A DNA stretch of 64,000 bases from Methanocorpusculum labreanum Z (GTDB taxonomy: Archaea > Halobacteriota > Methanomicrobia > Methanomicrobiales > Methanocorpusculaceae): positions 1,193,921-1,257,920 of the forward strand of contig NC_008942.1 in assembly GCF_000015765.1 (NCBI RefSeq), in the 5' to 3' direction. This document shows, one piece after another, positions 33,801 to 42,455 of this stretch. A model generated the notes under the pieces. That model ran no database searches. It was not told the origin of the DNA and worked only from the letters and a program-made list of their open reading frames with translations. The position numbers and the translations under genes were made by a program. Each line of letters begins with the position of its first letter. The stretch's first letter is position 1.

Positions 33801-34128
33801 GTTCGAGGATGGTCCTGAGGTAGACGTAGGTTTTTCCGGTTCCAGTTTCCATGTCGACGGAGAAGTTGTAGTTGAAGAGTTCGTCGTCGGGGAGGAGGTG
33901 GTCGTTTTGGGTCTGGATGGATTTGAGGTTGTTGAGGAGTCGAGTGTCGCCTATCTCGAGTCTGGGATTTCGTCCGAGGCGTGTTTCGATGAGTTCAGCA
34001 CGTCCGGGTGTTTTGTAGAGGGATTCGCCGGTGGTTTTGTTTTGTCCCGAAAAGAGGTCGACGACGGAATTGACGGCGTCTATCTGATAGGGGAGGTCGA
34101 CGAATTTGAAGGTGATTTTGCCGGTCAT
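30898..34128 (-). CDS. res: Type III restriction enzyme, helicase-nuclease subunit (Res)
   Basis: This is the 1076-residue translocating subunit of a type III restriction system. Walker A is METGTGKT (Lys99), the helicase box is IIIIDEPQ (about 215), and motif VI is QEIGRGLRLPVD (about 590). A C-terminal PD-(D/E)XK nuclease is intact: SPDWAVIYK (Asp995) then FIVETK (Glu1014, Lys1016). The usual length is about 970-1000, so this is a slightly long member. It begins seven bases after the end of mod. In these systems Res cuts DNA when two head-to-head unmethylated sites are met. AT-rich. Confidence 0.96.
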   Translation of the reverse strand: MTGKITFKFVDLPYQIDAVNSVVDLFSGQNKTTGESLYKTPGRAELIETRLGRNPRLEIGDTRLLNNLKSIQTQNDHLLPDDELFNYNFSVDMETGTGKTYVYLRTILELHKQYGFTKFIIVVPRIAILQGVKKSIEQLTETFKALYDGIDINARSFIYTSSKIDELRSKFIEGTDLSIVIMNKDAFNKSGINIIQKDREGGTKLWDLIKAVKPIIIIDEPQLIEGTTSKKSSSLRELENLAPLFTLRYSATHKNPYNCVYRLTSYDAYNQNLVKKIRVKTVYGEVPTDFPYIRYVTFTTNLKARIEIFSRDEKRGISKKQYDVSDGDSLHELSGGLEQYQNMFIAGNPHKLDGLTISRGKLGQLTLFNETTGSSNWGITINQGDDSLTLMPGDCTYNEKLREADSTVVRVQIRTAIKNHLDTQFNLLENKKHIKAISLFFIDEVKRIRDDTQADGRGIFLRIFDEEYNTIIHEKKYQDYFKKYEALFPEYKNVLNIREGYFAIDKNNKVVEPESSKKNRLSMLEEDDYNKKSKEDIERGIELILKKKEELISFQTPLAFIFSHSALREGWDNPNVFTLCTLKESSNEMAKKQEIGRGLRLPVDIHGERCYDEDVNMLTVVANSYYDEFAAHLQADFDAEQNFNKDIATVYEFIETLKQAGLPQKKITKDLAKTLEKELRIKAVINSQGKLNPKIDIHNISFTDATLSEHEVAIKNAFIQVMTEKGTKRIYIENGDEKSEENSPHSYIGEESFKNLLNELTLRLEKRTFYQINIDSADFIQEAGRRLNRLLTTKWATAQSITTTTGEVRMKADGKTYVNEQKEEYTTDKTPLVWYKKTDFQIINYIMQQTRLPRLAIYAILNELSPELKEYLRVQDILDNATLELQKTLTEFKSAHISGYQVIDNYLFDKKEIFVPDKIDSETLKKLDDDDAFTFDAYKSKPEKRHALYKYYKTDSKGEKEFAQQLDEDERVLLFTKLHKGGFVIDTPEGNYSPDWAVIYKHSDELTRLYFIVETKIDKERKDLSEVERVKISCGEMHFDAVSKAIGKDVEYLYAKNYRHFTEQIERFEEINIRSP

Positions 34129-34135
34129 GGGGACC

Positions 34136-36046
34136 TCAGAGGAATTCTACACGGTATGGGGTCTTTCCACCGGAGCTGTGTTTCTGCATGAGGGCGTCAA
34201 GACGCATCATGGTGTTTTCTTTGAGGGAGATGTCATCCCCGAATGCGCTGTCACGGAAGATGATTTTGTGGGGGACGGGTTCGATTCCGGCAATCTTGTC
34301 TATGATTTCGTTTGTTATGTTCTCTTCGAGGCAGACAATCAGGGTGCCGGCGACGGAGTAAGTGCGTTTTCCGATTTTACCAAGAGATTCAATTTTTGCG
34401 GTCAGGGGGATGTCATACTGGCGAAGCAGTATTTCATAGACGACGTCTTTGTCGGTGTATCCGGGCATGAAGTCGCGTAAGTCTTTCCCACTGGTGATGA
34501 TTGCATCTTCAAGGCTTACTTGTCCGGTTTCGGCGGCGATCCAGCGGATGTTGGTGTCTGCAAGACGGAAAACGTTGAATCCGGTGTCAAGCGAAGCTTC
34601 CGGGTGCTCTTTTTGGATCTTGTCCCCGGCTCTGCGAATCCGTTCTTTTCCGATGTCACAGATGGTTTTGTAGCCGGCTTTGTATGCTTCAGATTTTTCA
34701 TCACAGGCTTCAGGCAGCTGGACCATGATGAATTTTCGGGTCCCTCCATCTTCGGCATTGAGCTGCATCACTGCATGGGCCGTTGTTGAAGACCCGGAGA
34801 AGAAGTCGAGGATGAGAGATTCATGATTAAGATTAGCTATTGTTGCAAGATGGCGGATTAAACGTGTAGGTTTTGGATTTGTGAAGATATTTTTTATAAA
34901 AATATCTTTCAATTCTTCTACCGATTCATGATTGTGTCCCCCAGTTTTATATGGGATAATTGTACTTGGCACAATCCCCTCATTCTTTAGATCACACAGA
35001 AATGTTTTACGTGCGGGGATAGACATCCCATCTTGACCAAACCAAATTTCATTATTATCATCATATTTTTTCAATGTATCACTAGAATATCGAGAATATG
35101 TTCCTGTTGGTGGAGTAAATACGACACCATTTTTGAAGGTATATGTAAAGTTAGCACTATTGGCAGAACCACTTTTTGCATGTAATGGTGTTGCTTTCCA
35201 AAGTCCTTTGGGATGATTATCTGGATTTTTATATGCTACGTCCATCTCCTCTGTTCTAGGCAATCTTCCAATTTTAAAACATTCAACATTACGACAATAA
35301 CAGAGTATGTGATCATGATTATCAGAGAAAAATGTAGCATCATTTGATCTTGTATATTTTTTTTCCCAAATGAGATTAGCTAAAAAATTATTGTCCCCGA
35401 AAATTTCATCGCAAATCTCCCGTAAATTTCCCACTTCATTATCATCGATTGAGATGAACATAATACCATCCTCTCTCAAAAGATTCTTCGCGAGCCGCAG
35501 CCGAGGATACATCATTGAGAGCCAATTTGCATGATACTTGCCAGACGTTTTCGGATTTACCGCATACCGCTCCCCTTCGGCGCTAATATCTCCTTCCGCT
35601 TTCGCATTTTCCTCTGCCGATACCGCAAAGTGGTCCTTATAGACAAAATCGTTGCCCGTATTATACGGCGGATCGATGTAGATCATCTTGATCTTGCCGA
35701 CGTAAGAATTCTGCAGAAGCTTCAGAACCTCTAAATTATCTCCCTCGATGTAAAGGTTCTCTGTAGAGTCTGGATTTTTACTTTCCTCTGGGACATACTT
35801 CAGCGTGCGTCCAAGTATTGGCTCGCCTGCGGTCCGTTTTGCCTCCTGCTTTCCTGCCCAGGACAGTTCATAATGTTCCTTATCCACTTCTTCGACTTCG
35901 CCAAGTTCCTCTTTCAGGGCATCGAAATCGATCTGGCCGTCTTTGACGATCGAAGGAAAAAGTGCCTGAAGGCGGCGGAGATTTTCAGAGAAAGGATTCG
36001 TTGTTGCAAGAGGTATTTTTTGAAAAGCGGGGTTGTGTTGTTCCAT
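34136..36046 (-). CDS. mod: Type III DNA methyltransferase (Mod), adenine-N6
   Basis: The 636-residue methyltransferase gives DNA recognition and N6-adenine modification. It has motif IV DPPYNTGND (125-133) before motif I DFFSGSSTTAHAV (about 408-420), the beta-class order. Residues about 215-400 are the target-recognition region. The DNA of that middle part (about 34830-35420) is much more AT-rich than the two ends, which suggests exchange of the recognition domain. The gene reads directly into res. About 195 gene-free bases separate it from the membrane-protein gene upstream, so it may have its own promoter. Confidence 0.96.
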   Translation of the reverse strand: MEQHNPAFQKIPLATTNPFSENLRRLQALFPSIVKDGQIDFDALKEELGEVEEVDKEHYELSWAGKQEAKRTAGEPILGRTLKYVPEESKNPDSTENLYIEGDNLEVLKLLQNSYVGKIKMIYIDPPYNTGNDFVYKDHFAVSAEENAKAEGDISAEGERYAVNPKTSGKYHANWLSMMYPRLRLAKNLLREDGIMFISIDDNEVGNLREICDEIFGDNNFLANLIWEKKYTRSNDATFFSDNHDHILCYCRNVECFKIGRLPRTEEMDVAYKNPDNHPKGLWKATPLHAKSGSANSANFTYTFKNGVVFTPPTGTYSRYSSDTLKKYDDNNEIWFGQDGMSIPARKTFLCDLKNEGIVPSTIIPYKTGGHNHESVEELKDIFIKNIFTNPKPTRLIRHLATIANLNHESLILDFFSGSSTTAHAVMQLNAEDGGTRKFIMVQLPEACDEKSEAYKAGYKTICDIGKERIRRAGDKIQKEHPEASLDTGFNVFRLADTNIRWIAAETGQVSLEDAIITSGKDLRDFMPGYTDKDVVYEILLRQYDIPLTAKIESLGKIGKRTYSVAGTLIVCLEENITNEIIDKIAGIEPVPHKIIFRDSAFGDDISLKENTMMRLDALMQKHSSGGKTPYRVEFL

Positions 36047-36240
36047 GCAGATGTCACCAATAGAATATGTGTAATTGGGCGGGGAATGGGGTTAAAGATT
36101 ACGAGTGGGGGGGAGAGTAAAATGTTCTTCTTCCCAAAACATACACTGATAAAAATAATGAAACCGGCAGTAATCTGAAAAAGTCCTTATTTCTCAGCAT
36201 ACGGAAAAATCCCTCCACGGACCCGGCAAGAACGGACAAT

Positions 36241-36531
36241 TTACCGATTTACCAACCGAATGCCGAAACATAAGGTCGGAAGAAAACCGACTAGAAAGCG
36301 AAGGGAATCTAAAGCCATATTCCCAAAATTATACGAATTCTCCATACTCGCCGCCCATTCTGGATCTGTGAGGGGGGCTGTTTGATAATATAACTGGTCT
36401 AAGATATATTCAAAACTATCGATCAGCTGAGTAAAGATAAAATCGGATAAAATCTCCTTCAGCAAAAATACACTTAAAAATCCCGCAATAATACTGACAA
36501 AAACTACAATTATTCCTTCACCGGCATCCAT
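36241..36531 (-). CDS. Small membrane protein in the restriction island
   Basis: The 96-residue product has two hydrophobic segments, about residues 7-25 (IVVFVSIIAGFLSVFLL) and 73-92 (LRFLVGFLPTLCFGIRLV), around an acidic, aromatic stretch. Both ends are short, so it is mostly in or at the membrane. No family is recognised. Its ATG shares one base with the stop codon of the DUF4391 gene, so the two are coupled. A membrane partner in a restriction-like operon is unusual and could have an effector or anchor role, which is a guess. Confidence 0.6.
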   Translation of the reverse strand: MDAGEGIIVVFVSIIAGFLSVFLLKEILSDFIFTQLIDSFEYILDQLYYQTAPLTDPEWAASMENSYNFGNMALDSLRFLVGFLPTLCFGIRLVNR

Positions 36532-37256
36532 CAGGCATACCTCTCCAGCCTCTCATACACCTCTCTCAACTCCCCGTTCAGCCGCACAGATTCCCCCATC
36601 GAAAGCGACCGGCCACGCTCCTCAGACAAACCTACCAGCCGTTTCAGATCCGAAAACATCGAAAGAACATCATCGGAATTATACCATACTTTTGACGAAA
36701 GCAATCCCTCCATCCCGGACCAGACCTTCCTATGTGTGATAACAAAACACTTCACCATCAGTTCAAGATACCATGAATAAAGACTCGTCATATTCACCAC
36801 AACACCCCATCCAGCATACATCTCCATCAATCGCATGCCATTTCCCGAAACGCCGGATACGCGTGGCACACTCAAAAACTGATCCGTAACAACCACTTCT
36901 GACGCATACTGGAGATTCAAACGCTTCAATGCAAATGAAAACTGCTCCTGATGATCATCCCGCACAAAAATGATACAAAGCGTTTTCGTCATTTTCTGCA
37001 AAACGCCGCATACGAAGGGTGCTGACCGCAGAGAATTTACCCGCACCTCAAACACCTGGACCGCCTGCACAATGCATCTCTCCGTAGTATATGCTGGAAG
37101 GACCTTATCCGTCAAAACTGCCGAGACCTTCAGCTCTCGAACCACATCCCTAAACCGATTTCGTTCTCCAGGTTTCACCTCGCTCAGAGGAAGACGCTTC
37201 ACATCAAGGTTTCTCTCTACCGAACATTCATCCGGGATGCCTAACATTTGACTCAC
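36531..37256 (-). CDS. DUF4391-type protein
   Basis: The 241-residue protein resembles DUF4391, a family usually found beside SNF2 helicases and type III methyltransferases. It has VLPAYTTERCIVQAVQVFEV in its first half and a helical C-terminal half with NGELREVYERLER. No catalytic residues are known for the family. The start overlaps the helicase stop by four bases and the end overlaps the membrane-protein start by one, so it sits in the middle of a coupled operon. Assignment is by context as much as by sequence. Confidence 0.65.
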   Translation of the reverse strand: MSQMLGIPDECSVERNLDVKRLPLSEVKPGERNRFRDVVRELKVSAVLTDKVLPAYTTERCIVQAVQVFEVRVNSLRSAPFVCGVLQKMTKTLCIIFVRDDHQEQFSFALKRLNLQYASEVVVTDQFLSVPRVSGVSGNGMRLMEMYAGWGVVVNMTSLYSWYLELMVKCFVITHRKVWSGMEGLLSSKVWYNSDDVLSMFSDLKRLVGLSEERGRSLSMGESVRLNGELREVYERLERYA

Positions 37257-40200
37257 TCCACAATTAAAAAGGAAATCAACTCGAAATCATCCTCCGCAGT
37301 ATGAGCAAACTCGTCTACGAACCCTGTGAAATCAAAAATACTCTCCTCGGCACGTTTTCGCTCTGCTCCCGTAATTGCCGAAATCGCCTTTGTGATAAGC
37401 TTCGAATATTTCGTCATATCCGAAGCATACTTCGTCCTTGCATTGAACAGCTGGAAAAGCCGCATTTCTGGCACTTCTTTACCATAGGACAAACGCCTGA
37501 ACTCCGACAACGCCTCACGGGCATTATGCATCCCGATATAAACCTCACCAGAATTTTTCATATACAGAAGATAATACGGATACAGCGAACTGTCACTCTT
37601 CGGTTTCGCCAGATTATCCATATGACGGAAACAGAACAGACAACCCTTCTCCTCCCCCTTCGTAATCGAAAAAAGTCCGGAGGGAACTTTTTTCACCTCG
37701 GGATGTGCCGACACAAACTCATACAACTCATTCAGATATCCGTTCATATTCAGATCAGTCAGGGAAATCGAATCGCTCATCTCCTCAAGATCCACAACTT
37801 CTTTTTGCAGCCTCTCCAGTTGAACACGCCTGAACTCTAGATCATTCATCTCCGGACTCAACAAATCCTCATCGCCCGTCGAACCCAGATTTGCAGCAAC
37901 CATCTTACGCTTCACTCTCTCCTCAAGCTGCAGATACTCATTCAGATCCATATCTGGGAAGAAATTCACCATCTGGATCCGTTTATTCAAACTGCCCAGG
38001 CGATCGATCCTTCCAAACCTCTGAATCAAAACAACAGGATTCCACTGAATATCATAATTTACGACACAATCACAATCCTGAAGATTTTGACCCTCCGAAA
38101 TGCAATCCGTTCCGATAAGAACCTCGATCTCTCCAAAATTCCGCGCATCCGGTCGCTCTTTTGAAATTGGAGAGAAATGCGATAGAATCTCGTTATATTT
38201 CAGATTGACCTTCTTTATTGTTGTCCGGGGCTTATTTCCTCCGGTAACAATTCCTGTATGAATACCCTTGGCTCGTAAAAGCGGAGACAAATTATCATAC
38301 AGATAATTTGCCGTATCTGCAAATGCCGAGAAGATCAAAACCTTCTTGTTCCCTACATTATACGGGGTTTTCTGTATTTTATCGAGAACGAACGCCTGCA
38401 CTGTCGCCAGTTTCTCATCACGTTTCCCTTCAAGGACTGTATTCACCTGACCAAGAATCTTCTTGATCTTTCGCTTATCTGCCTGCAAATCCTCAATGTA
38501 ATTCGTCACGTCCAAATGCCGGACATCTATCTCGTATTTGTACTCCAGATAAGATGCATCTTCCATCTCTGCAAGTTCATCCTCATCCAGATCCTCGCCA
38601 TTAGTATCTGCAGTAAGGAGCTTCTCTCCTCTCTCCAAAGAAAGAAGATACCCGTCAATACGTCCAAGAATCCGTTCCAGCGTTTTCCCAAACGAATACA
38701 CTGAACTTTCTAGCCGCTTACACAGATTAAACCGGTGAAGTTTGATATTGATACTCTCTCGCTGTTCGTGAAAAAACACCTCGCGATCATTAATCTTTGT
38801 CGCATACTTCTCACGATATTCTGCCTGATACTCTGGGAGGATATAAGCCATTGGTGAATATACCGAAAGAAGCAGAGTTTCAAGCTCCTCATTCACCTCG
38901 TCGAATTTCATTACCATGCCGTCGGAATCGATGCCCGGTCTGAAGGTCAATGGAATGCATTTCTTTGGAAACATCGCCAGATTTTCCGACCCATAACAAC
39001 TCGTAATATGCTTGCGGCTTCGCGAGATTGTCACCATCTCAAGAAGCTTATAAAACTCGGACGGTAGGCTATCCAGGAGGACTGTTTTATTTCTCTTGGA
39101 ACTTCTGGACCAGTCATTTATCTCACGCTGTGCTTTGATAAGAACCTGGGAAATACTTGGAATACCCCCATTTTCATACGCAAAATCACGATCTGAAGTA
39201 ATGATACTGATCTGATTGCGTAAATCTACCAGAGAATTATTCACCGGAGTTGCTGATAACAGAAGGACTTTTGTGTTCCCGCCCTTTTTGATAATGTCCG
39301 TGAGAAGCTTCTGATACCGTGTAACGTGGTCTTTACTATCTGTTCTATTCCTGAAATTATGCGATTCATCTATTACCAGAAGGTCAAAACTCCCCCAGTC
39401 AATACGCGAAAGATCAAGCCCGCTTCGTGAATAGCCTGTATCTCGTGACAAATCAGTGTGGGAGAGCACTTTGTAGTTGAGTTTATCATCTGACAGTGGA
39501 TTGTCAACATATGGGCTCTTGAAAGAATCCCAATTGTCATAGAGTTTTGCCGGAGCTAATACCAGAACGTTGTCGTTCCTCATCTCGAAATATTTGATAA
39601 CGGCCAATGCTTCGTATGTCTTTCCAAGACCAACACTATCTGCAATAATACAGCCGTTATATTGGTTTATCCTCTGAATTGCAGTAACAACGGCGTCTTG
39701 CTGAAACTTATACAACGAATTCCAGATCTTTGTCTTCTTAAATCGAGTATTGTCATTCTCAAAATGCTCCACACTCGCATCCAATTGATCCCCAAACAGG
39801 GCGTACAGCGTATAATAATACAAAAACTCTGGAGAATACTCTTTGTAGATATATAACAGACTCTCAAGAAGCTCTTCTTTGAAATCCTGGGTATATCCAC
39901 TGGTATTCCAAAGTGTATGGAATAACTTAAGAGACCGAGTGATCTGTTCCTTATCCATGGAACTATTGATAAATGTATCAAAATTGATCTGAGGAAGACC
40001 GTGAATAGTTTTTGGCTTCGATATTTCCAGTGACGATGTTCCCTGAATCTGAACATCATCATCGATTAAAAGAACATTTCCTCTCACCATATTTGGATTA
40101 AGGGTTTTTCTGACATTCACGTTGGACTTGATGAAATCATGCATCGTCCGTGCCTTGTGGAAATACCGGAGTTTGTTTTTTTCCGCTATTTCATAGCTAT

Positions 40201-40450
40201 TAAAGAGAATATCAGATGGTTTTGTTGTTAGTTCAAACTCATGAATCAACTCTTTTTTATCAGGAACACTATGTTCTTCACGGACAATAAAGTTGATTTC
40301 CGAAACATTCTGCAGATTTCTTTCAAGTTCGGAAAATACTGACAGAGTAAGCTTATCATTTAAGATATTGACTGTACTGTCCTTTCTGTTCTGAAGAGCT
40401 GTATTGACTATCTGAATTATCTGCTCTTGAGACGAAATAGGACTTGCCAT
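37253..40450 (-). CDS. SNF2-type helicase with degenerate PLD-like N-terminus
   Basis: The 1065-residue protein has a SNF2/RapA-like motor: Walker A ADSVGLGKT (about residue 268-276), DESH box (about 356), LLLSATPVNNS (about 395-405), and helicase C-domain with SEGQNLQDCDCVVNYDIQWN and QRFGRIDRLGS (about 825-860). The first 230 residues contain VQIQGTSSLEISKP, which resembles the GSSNLT half-motif of phospholipase-D nucleases, but the His-Lys pair is not evident, so nuclease activity is doubtful. Helicases of this kind occur in operons with DUF4391 and type III methyltransferases. First gene of the island operon, divergent from the nuclease gene at 40636. Confidence 0.92.
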   Translation of the reverse strand: MASPISSQEQIIQIVNTALQNRKDSTVNILNDKLTLSVFSELERNLQNVSEINFIVREEHSVPDKKELIHEFELTTKPSDILFNSYEIAEKNKLRYFHKARTMHDFIKSNVNVRKTLNPNMVRGNVLLIDDDVQIQGTSSLEISKPKTIHGLPQINFDTFINSSMDKEQITRSLKLFHTLWNTSGYTQDFKEELLESLLYIYKEYSPEFLYYYTLYALFGDQLDASVEHFENDNTRFKKTKIWNSLYKFQQDAVVTAIQRINQYNGCIIADSVGLGKTYEALAVIKYFEMRNDNVLVLAPAKLYDNWDSFKSPYVDNPLSDDKLNYKVLSHTDLSRDTGYSRSGLDLSRIDWGSFDLLVIDESHNFRNRTDSKDHVTRYQKLLTDIIKKGGNTKVLLLSATPVNNSLVDLRNQISIITSDRDFAYENGGIPSISQVLIKAQREINDWSRSSKRNKTVLLDSLPSEFYKLLEMVTISRSRKHITSCYGSENLAMFPKKCIPLTFRPGIDSDGMVMKFDEVNEELETLLLSVYSPMAYILPEYQAEYREKYATKINDREVFFHEQRESINIKLHRFNLCKRLESSVYSFGKTLERILGRIDGYLLSLERGEKLLTADTNGEDLDEDELAEMEDASYLEYKYEIDVRHLDVTNYIEDLQADKRKIKKILGQVNTVLEGKRDEKLATVQAFVLDKIQKTPYNVGNKKVLIFSAFADTANYLYDNLSPLLRAKGIHTGIVTGGNKPRTTIKKVNLKYNEILSHFSPISKERPDARNFGEIEVLIGTDCISEGQNLQDCDCVVNYDIQWNPVVLIQRFGRIDRLGSLNKRIQMVNFFPDMDLNEYLQLEERVKRKMVAANLGSTGDEDLLSPEMNDLEFRRVQLERLQKEVVDLEEMSDSISLTDLNMNGYLNELYEFVSAHPEVKKVPSGLFSITKGEEKGCLFCFRHMDNLAKPKSDSSLYPYYLLYMKNSGEVYIGMHNAREALSEFRRLSYGKEVPEMRLFQLFNARTKYASDMTKYSKLITKAISAITGAERKRAEESIFDFTGFVDEFAHTAEDDFELISFLIVE

Positions 40451-40635
40451 AAATACTAATTATCGTGATGTATGTAATATCTTTCCACAGAATACTGTCA
40501 GATTATTATCGTCCACCGAACTCTTTTTTCTGAACTTCATCCCAATTCAACCACCCAATCTCCTCAAAAGTCCAAACCAACTCCATTTATTTGTACACAA
40601 ATCAATAGTTCAAAAACGTGGTATGTGATTAAAAA

Positions 40636-41208
40636 ATGGGATTAGTCAGTAAATTCTTAAGAGTATTTGGGATCGTTTTCGAAGAAGAGCCTGATGAAAA
40701 CACACCTGAAGAGACTAAAGCAAAATTCGAAGAGATCGGCAGGGCATTTGAAGACCATATACAGGACCTCATTTTCAAGAATAATGGGAGGAGAGAATAC
40801 TTTGCTCTGGAATACCGAACTCCTGATTATTACAACGCAAAGAACGGAATCTATGCCGAATCCAACCTCGATCCGGATTTTCGTATAAGGTATAATCCAA
40901 CAGGTGATGTCTTTGCAGTAGAGTGTAAGTTCCGTTCAGGATATGCAAAAGACAAGCAGGGAAGACCAATTTTATCCTGGTCAAAACCTGCACAATTTGC
41001 ACGATATCAAAAATATCAGCAAGAGAAAAATATCCCTGTCTACGTTGTTATTGGATTAGGTGGCGAACCTGAAAATCCAGAGATGATTTATTGCATTCCG
41101 CTTTCAGATATCAAGTATCCTCAGCTCTATCCTTCGGTTCTGAAAAAATATGAACACCCCCCGACTGAACTGTTCTTCTGGAACACAAAAGAGAAGAGAC
41201 TCGGGTAA
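40636..41208 (+). CDS. PD-(D/E)XK restriction-endonuclease-like protein
   Basis: The 190-residue protein shows a nuclease core: Asp81 in DPDFRIRY, and Glu96 and Lys98 in VFAVECKFR. A Gln-rich helix (KPAQFARYQKYQQ) follows, as in restriction-like nucleases that use an extra Gln. The last 60 residues include YVVIGLGGEPENPEMIYCIP, a strand pair seen in Holliday-junction- or Mrr-like folds. An acidic first 40 residues precede it. It is transcribed away from the helicase operon and shares the 185-base divergent region, so it is probably part of the defence set. A hairpin GCCCCTCC/GGAGGGGC at 41262-41297 may terminate it. Confidence 0.8.
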   Translation: MGLVSKFLRVFGIVFEEEPDENTPEETKAKFEEIGRAFEDHIQDLIFKNNGRREYFALEYRTPDYYNAKNGIYAESNLDPDFRIRYNPTGDVFAVECKFRSGYAKDKQGRPILSWSKPAQFARYQKYQQEKNIPVYVVIGLGGEPENPEMIYCIPLSDIKYPQLYPSVLKKYEHPPTELFFWNTKEKRLG

Positions 41209-41494
41209 GTTTTTTTCTCCATTCTTTTTTCTAGCGTACCGCAACCACAATCTAAAAGAGTGCCCCTCCCCCCTCCCCAAAAAAAGAGAGGAGGGGCCTT
41301 GGAAAAAAGCATTGATTGCCATGACTCGAACCGTTTCATCGAGATCAGGGCAAATAATTCGGGGAGGGGGAACCTAACAAACCTCCTGTCCTCACCAATA
41401 CAATTTGAATCAGGGATATTTATACCCCTGACCGCACGGTGCGATAATGCCCCCGAATCGGACAAAAATGCCGCTCTCACTCAGAGAGATAGGT

Positions 41495-41697
41495 TACGAA
41501 AATTGAAAGAAAAACCGGCACGCCGGTTTTTCCTTAGCATTTTTCCAGACGGCGTGCGATTCCTGCGTAGGCGATCAGCCGGAGCAGAGCACGACGACGC
41601 AAGAAAAATGCGATTCGCGAGAATTCGCGAGAATTCGCGGTAAAATACCTCTTGTATCCACACCCAGCCAATCCCTTCTTTCTTAGAGTATCTCACC
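41495..41697. repeat. Family-A repeat, right-type arm behind the restriction island
   Basis: An inner hairpin AAAAACCGGCACGCCGGTTTTT-like (41512-41533) is followed by GCGATTCCTGCGTAGGCGATCAG-like sequence, AATGCGATTCGCGAGAATTC and an outer end with CTCTTGTATCCACACCCAGC. It has the orientation of right arms elsewhere. Its left partner is uncertain: the nearest left-type sequence is in the compact element at 29960. The rest of 41209-41743 contains a purine/pyrimidine hairpin (41262-41297) and no gene. Confidence 0.8.
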
Positions 41698-41743
41698 ACC
41701 TGCCAACAGTCTTAAATCTCTCCGCAGTATATGCAAACATACA

Positions 41744-41893
41744 ATGGCTGCACAGACGATCTTCGACTCACTCAACGAAACGGCCGCTAACATCCAGGTC
41801 GTCGACTCCGAAACCGGCCTCATCATCCTCATGCTCTTCTTCGGCGGCCTCATTCTTATCGGCATCATCCTCGTAACCCTCGGCCGCAGGTAA
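41744..41893 (+). CDS. Small single-span membrane protein
   Basis: This 49-residue product starts MAAQTIFDSLNETAANIQVV, continues with an acidic turn, then one transmembrane helix (LIILMLFFGGLILIGIILVT) and a short basic end (GRR). That arrangement favours N-terminus outside, C-terminus inside. Codon use matches the core genes. No known family is recognised; the size and build are like many uncharacterised small membrane proteins. It stands alone between two repeats. Confidence 0.65.
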   Translation: MAAQTIFDSLNETAANIQVVDSETGLIILMLFFGGLILIGIILVTLGRR

Positions 41894-41959
41894 TATGGGG
41901 GTAGCGGCTGAAGGGGGGGTCTTGTATTTTTTTCAACGCCGCCCGACATCCCTCAATCC

Positions 41960-42265
41960 TCCGCCCCTGTCCCCCTTTTCGTGCATTTCGTTGGCGGGTT
42001 GGACGCTGAAAGCGGACGACCTCAGCTGAGGCGGACCGGTCCATAAGACCGGTCTTAGCTGAGCAAGGCTTTGCCTTGCGAGCAAACCGAAGGTTTGCGA
42101 ATTTGTGCTTTTTGGTGTTGGGGGACGGGGGAGGGTTCTATGTACAACCACCTAACAACCGATCTATCTATTTTTCGTGTTTTGGTGTGTTTTTCGTGCA
42201 TTTCGTGTGATGAGTGGTACCACCCAAAAAATCCAAAACACCAAATCGAAAAGCACACCAAAACA
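41960..42265. repeat. Family-B right arm with an inserted family-C hairpin block
   Basis: CCCCCTTTTCGTGCATTTCG (41968-41987) begins the arm, and TTTTTCGTGCATTTCGTGTG (about 42191-42210) with ATGAGTGGTACCACCCAAAA ends it. Between them (42000-42105) stands a row of C hairpins including CGGTCCATAAGACCGGTCTTAGC-like, GCAAGGCTTTGCCTTGC and GCAAACCGAAGGTTTGC. The B1 right arm has a related insert at the same place. No facing left arm is nearby. Confidence 0.75.
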
Positions 42266-42279
42266 CAAAAGAAAAAGAT

Positions 42280-42422
42280 CGGCTGAGCCCGCCCCCCGCT
42301 AAGCTCACCGACTACGTCGATAACCCGCAGTCGCAAGTTTCCTTCGAAAACTTGCTCCGCTGAGGCCACCCCTACGGGTCGGCCCGCATCCGCTAAGGCC
42401 GCCCCTACGGCTCACCCCGCCA
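42280..42422. repeat. Family-C modular hairpin repeat
   Basis: Contains CAAGTTTCCTTCGAAAACTTG, CCCCTACGGG and CCCCTACGGC modules, and CGGCTGAGCC, GCTAAGGCCG spacer words typical of the family. It fills the rest of the gap 41894-42455; no gene is seen. Confidence 0.7.
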
Positions 42423-42455
42423 CTGTATTCATCATCTCTGACATCTAATACCTAC

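Noticed and set aside
30898-41697. Claim that the type III island is bounded by a matched inverted pair as clearly as the Vsr module
   Set aside because: The right arm at 41495-41697 is a good A copy, but the left neighbour at 29960-30220 looks like a complete compact element rather than a single left arm, and an RHH gene lies between, so the pairing is not supported.
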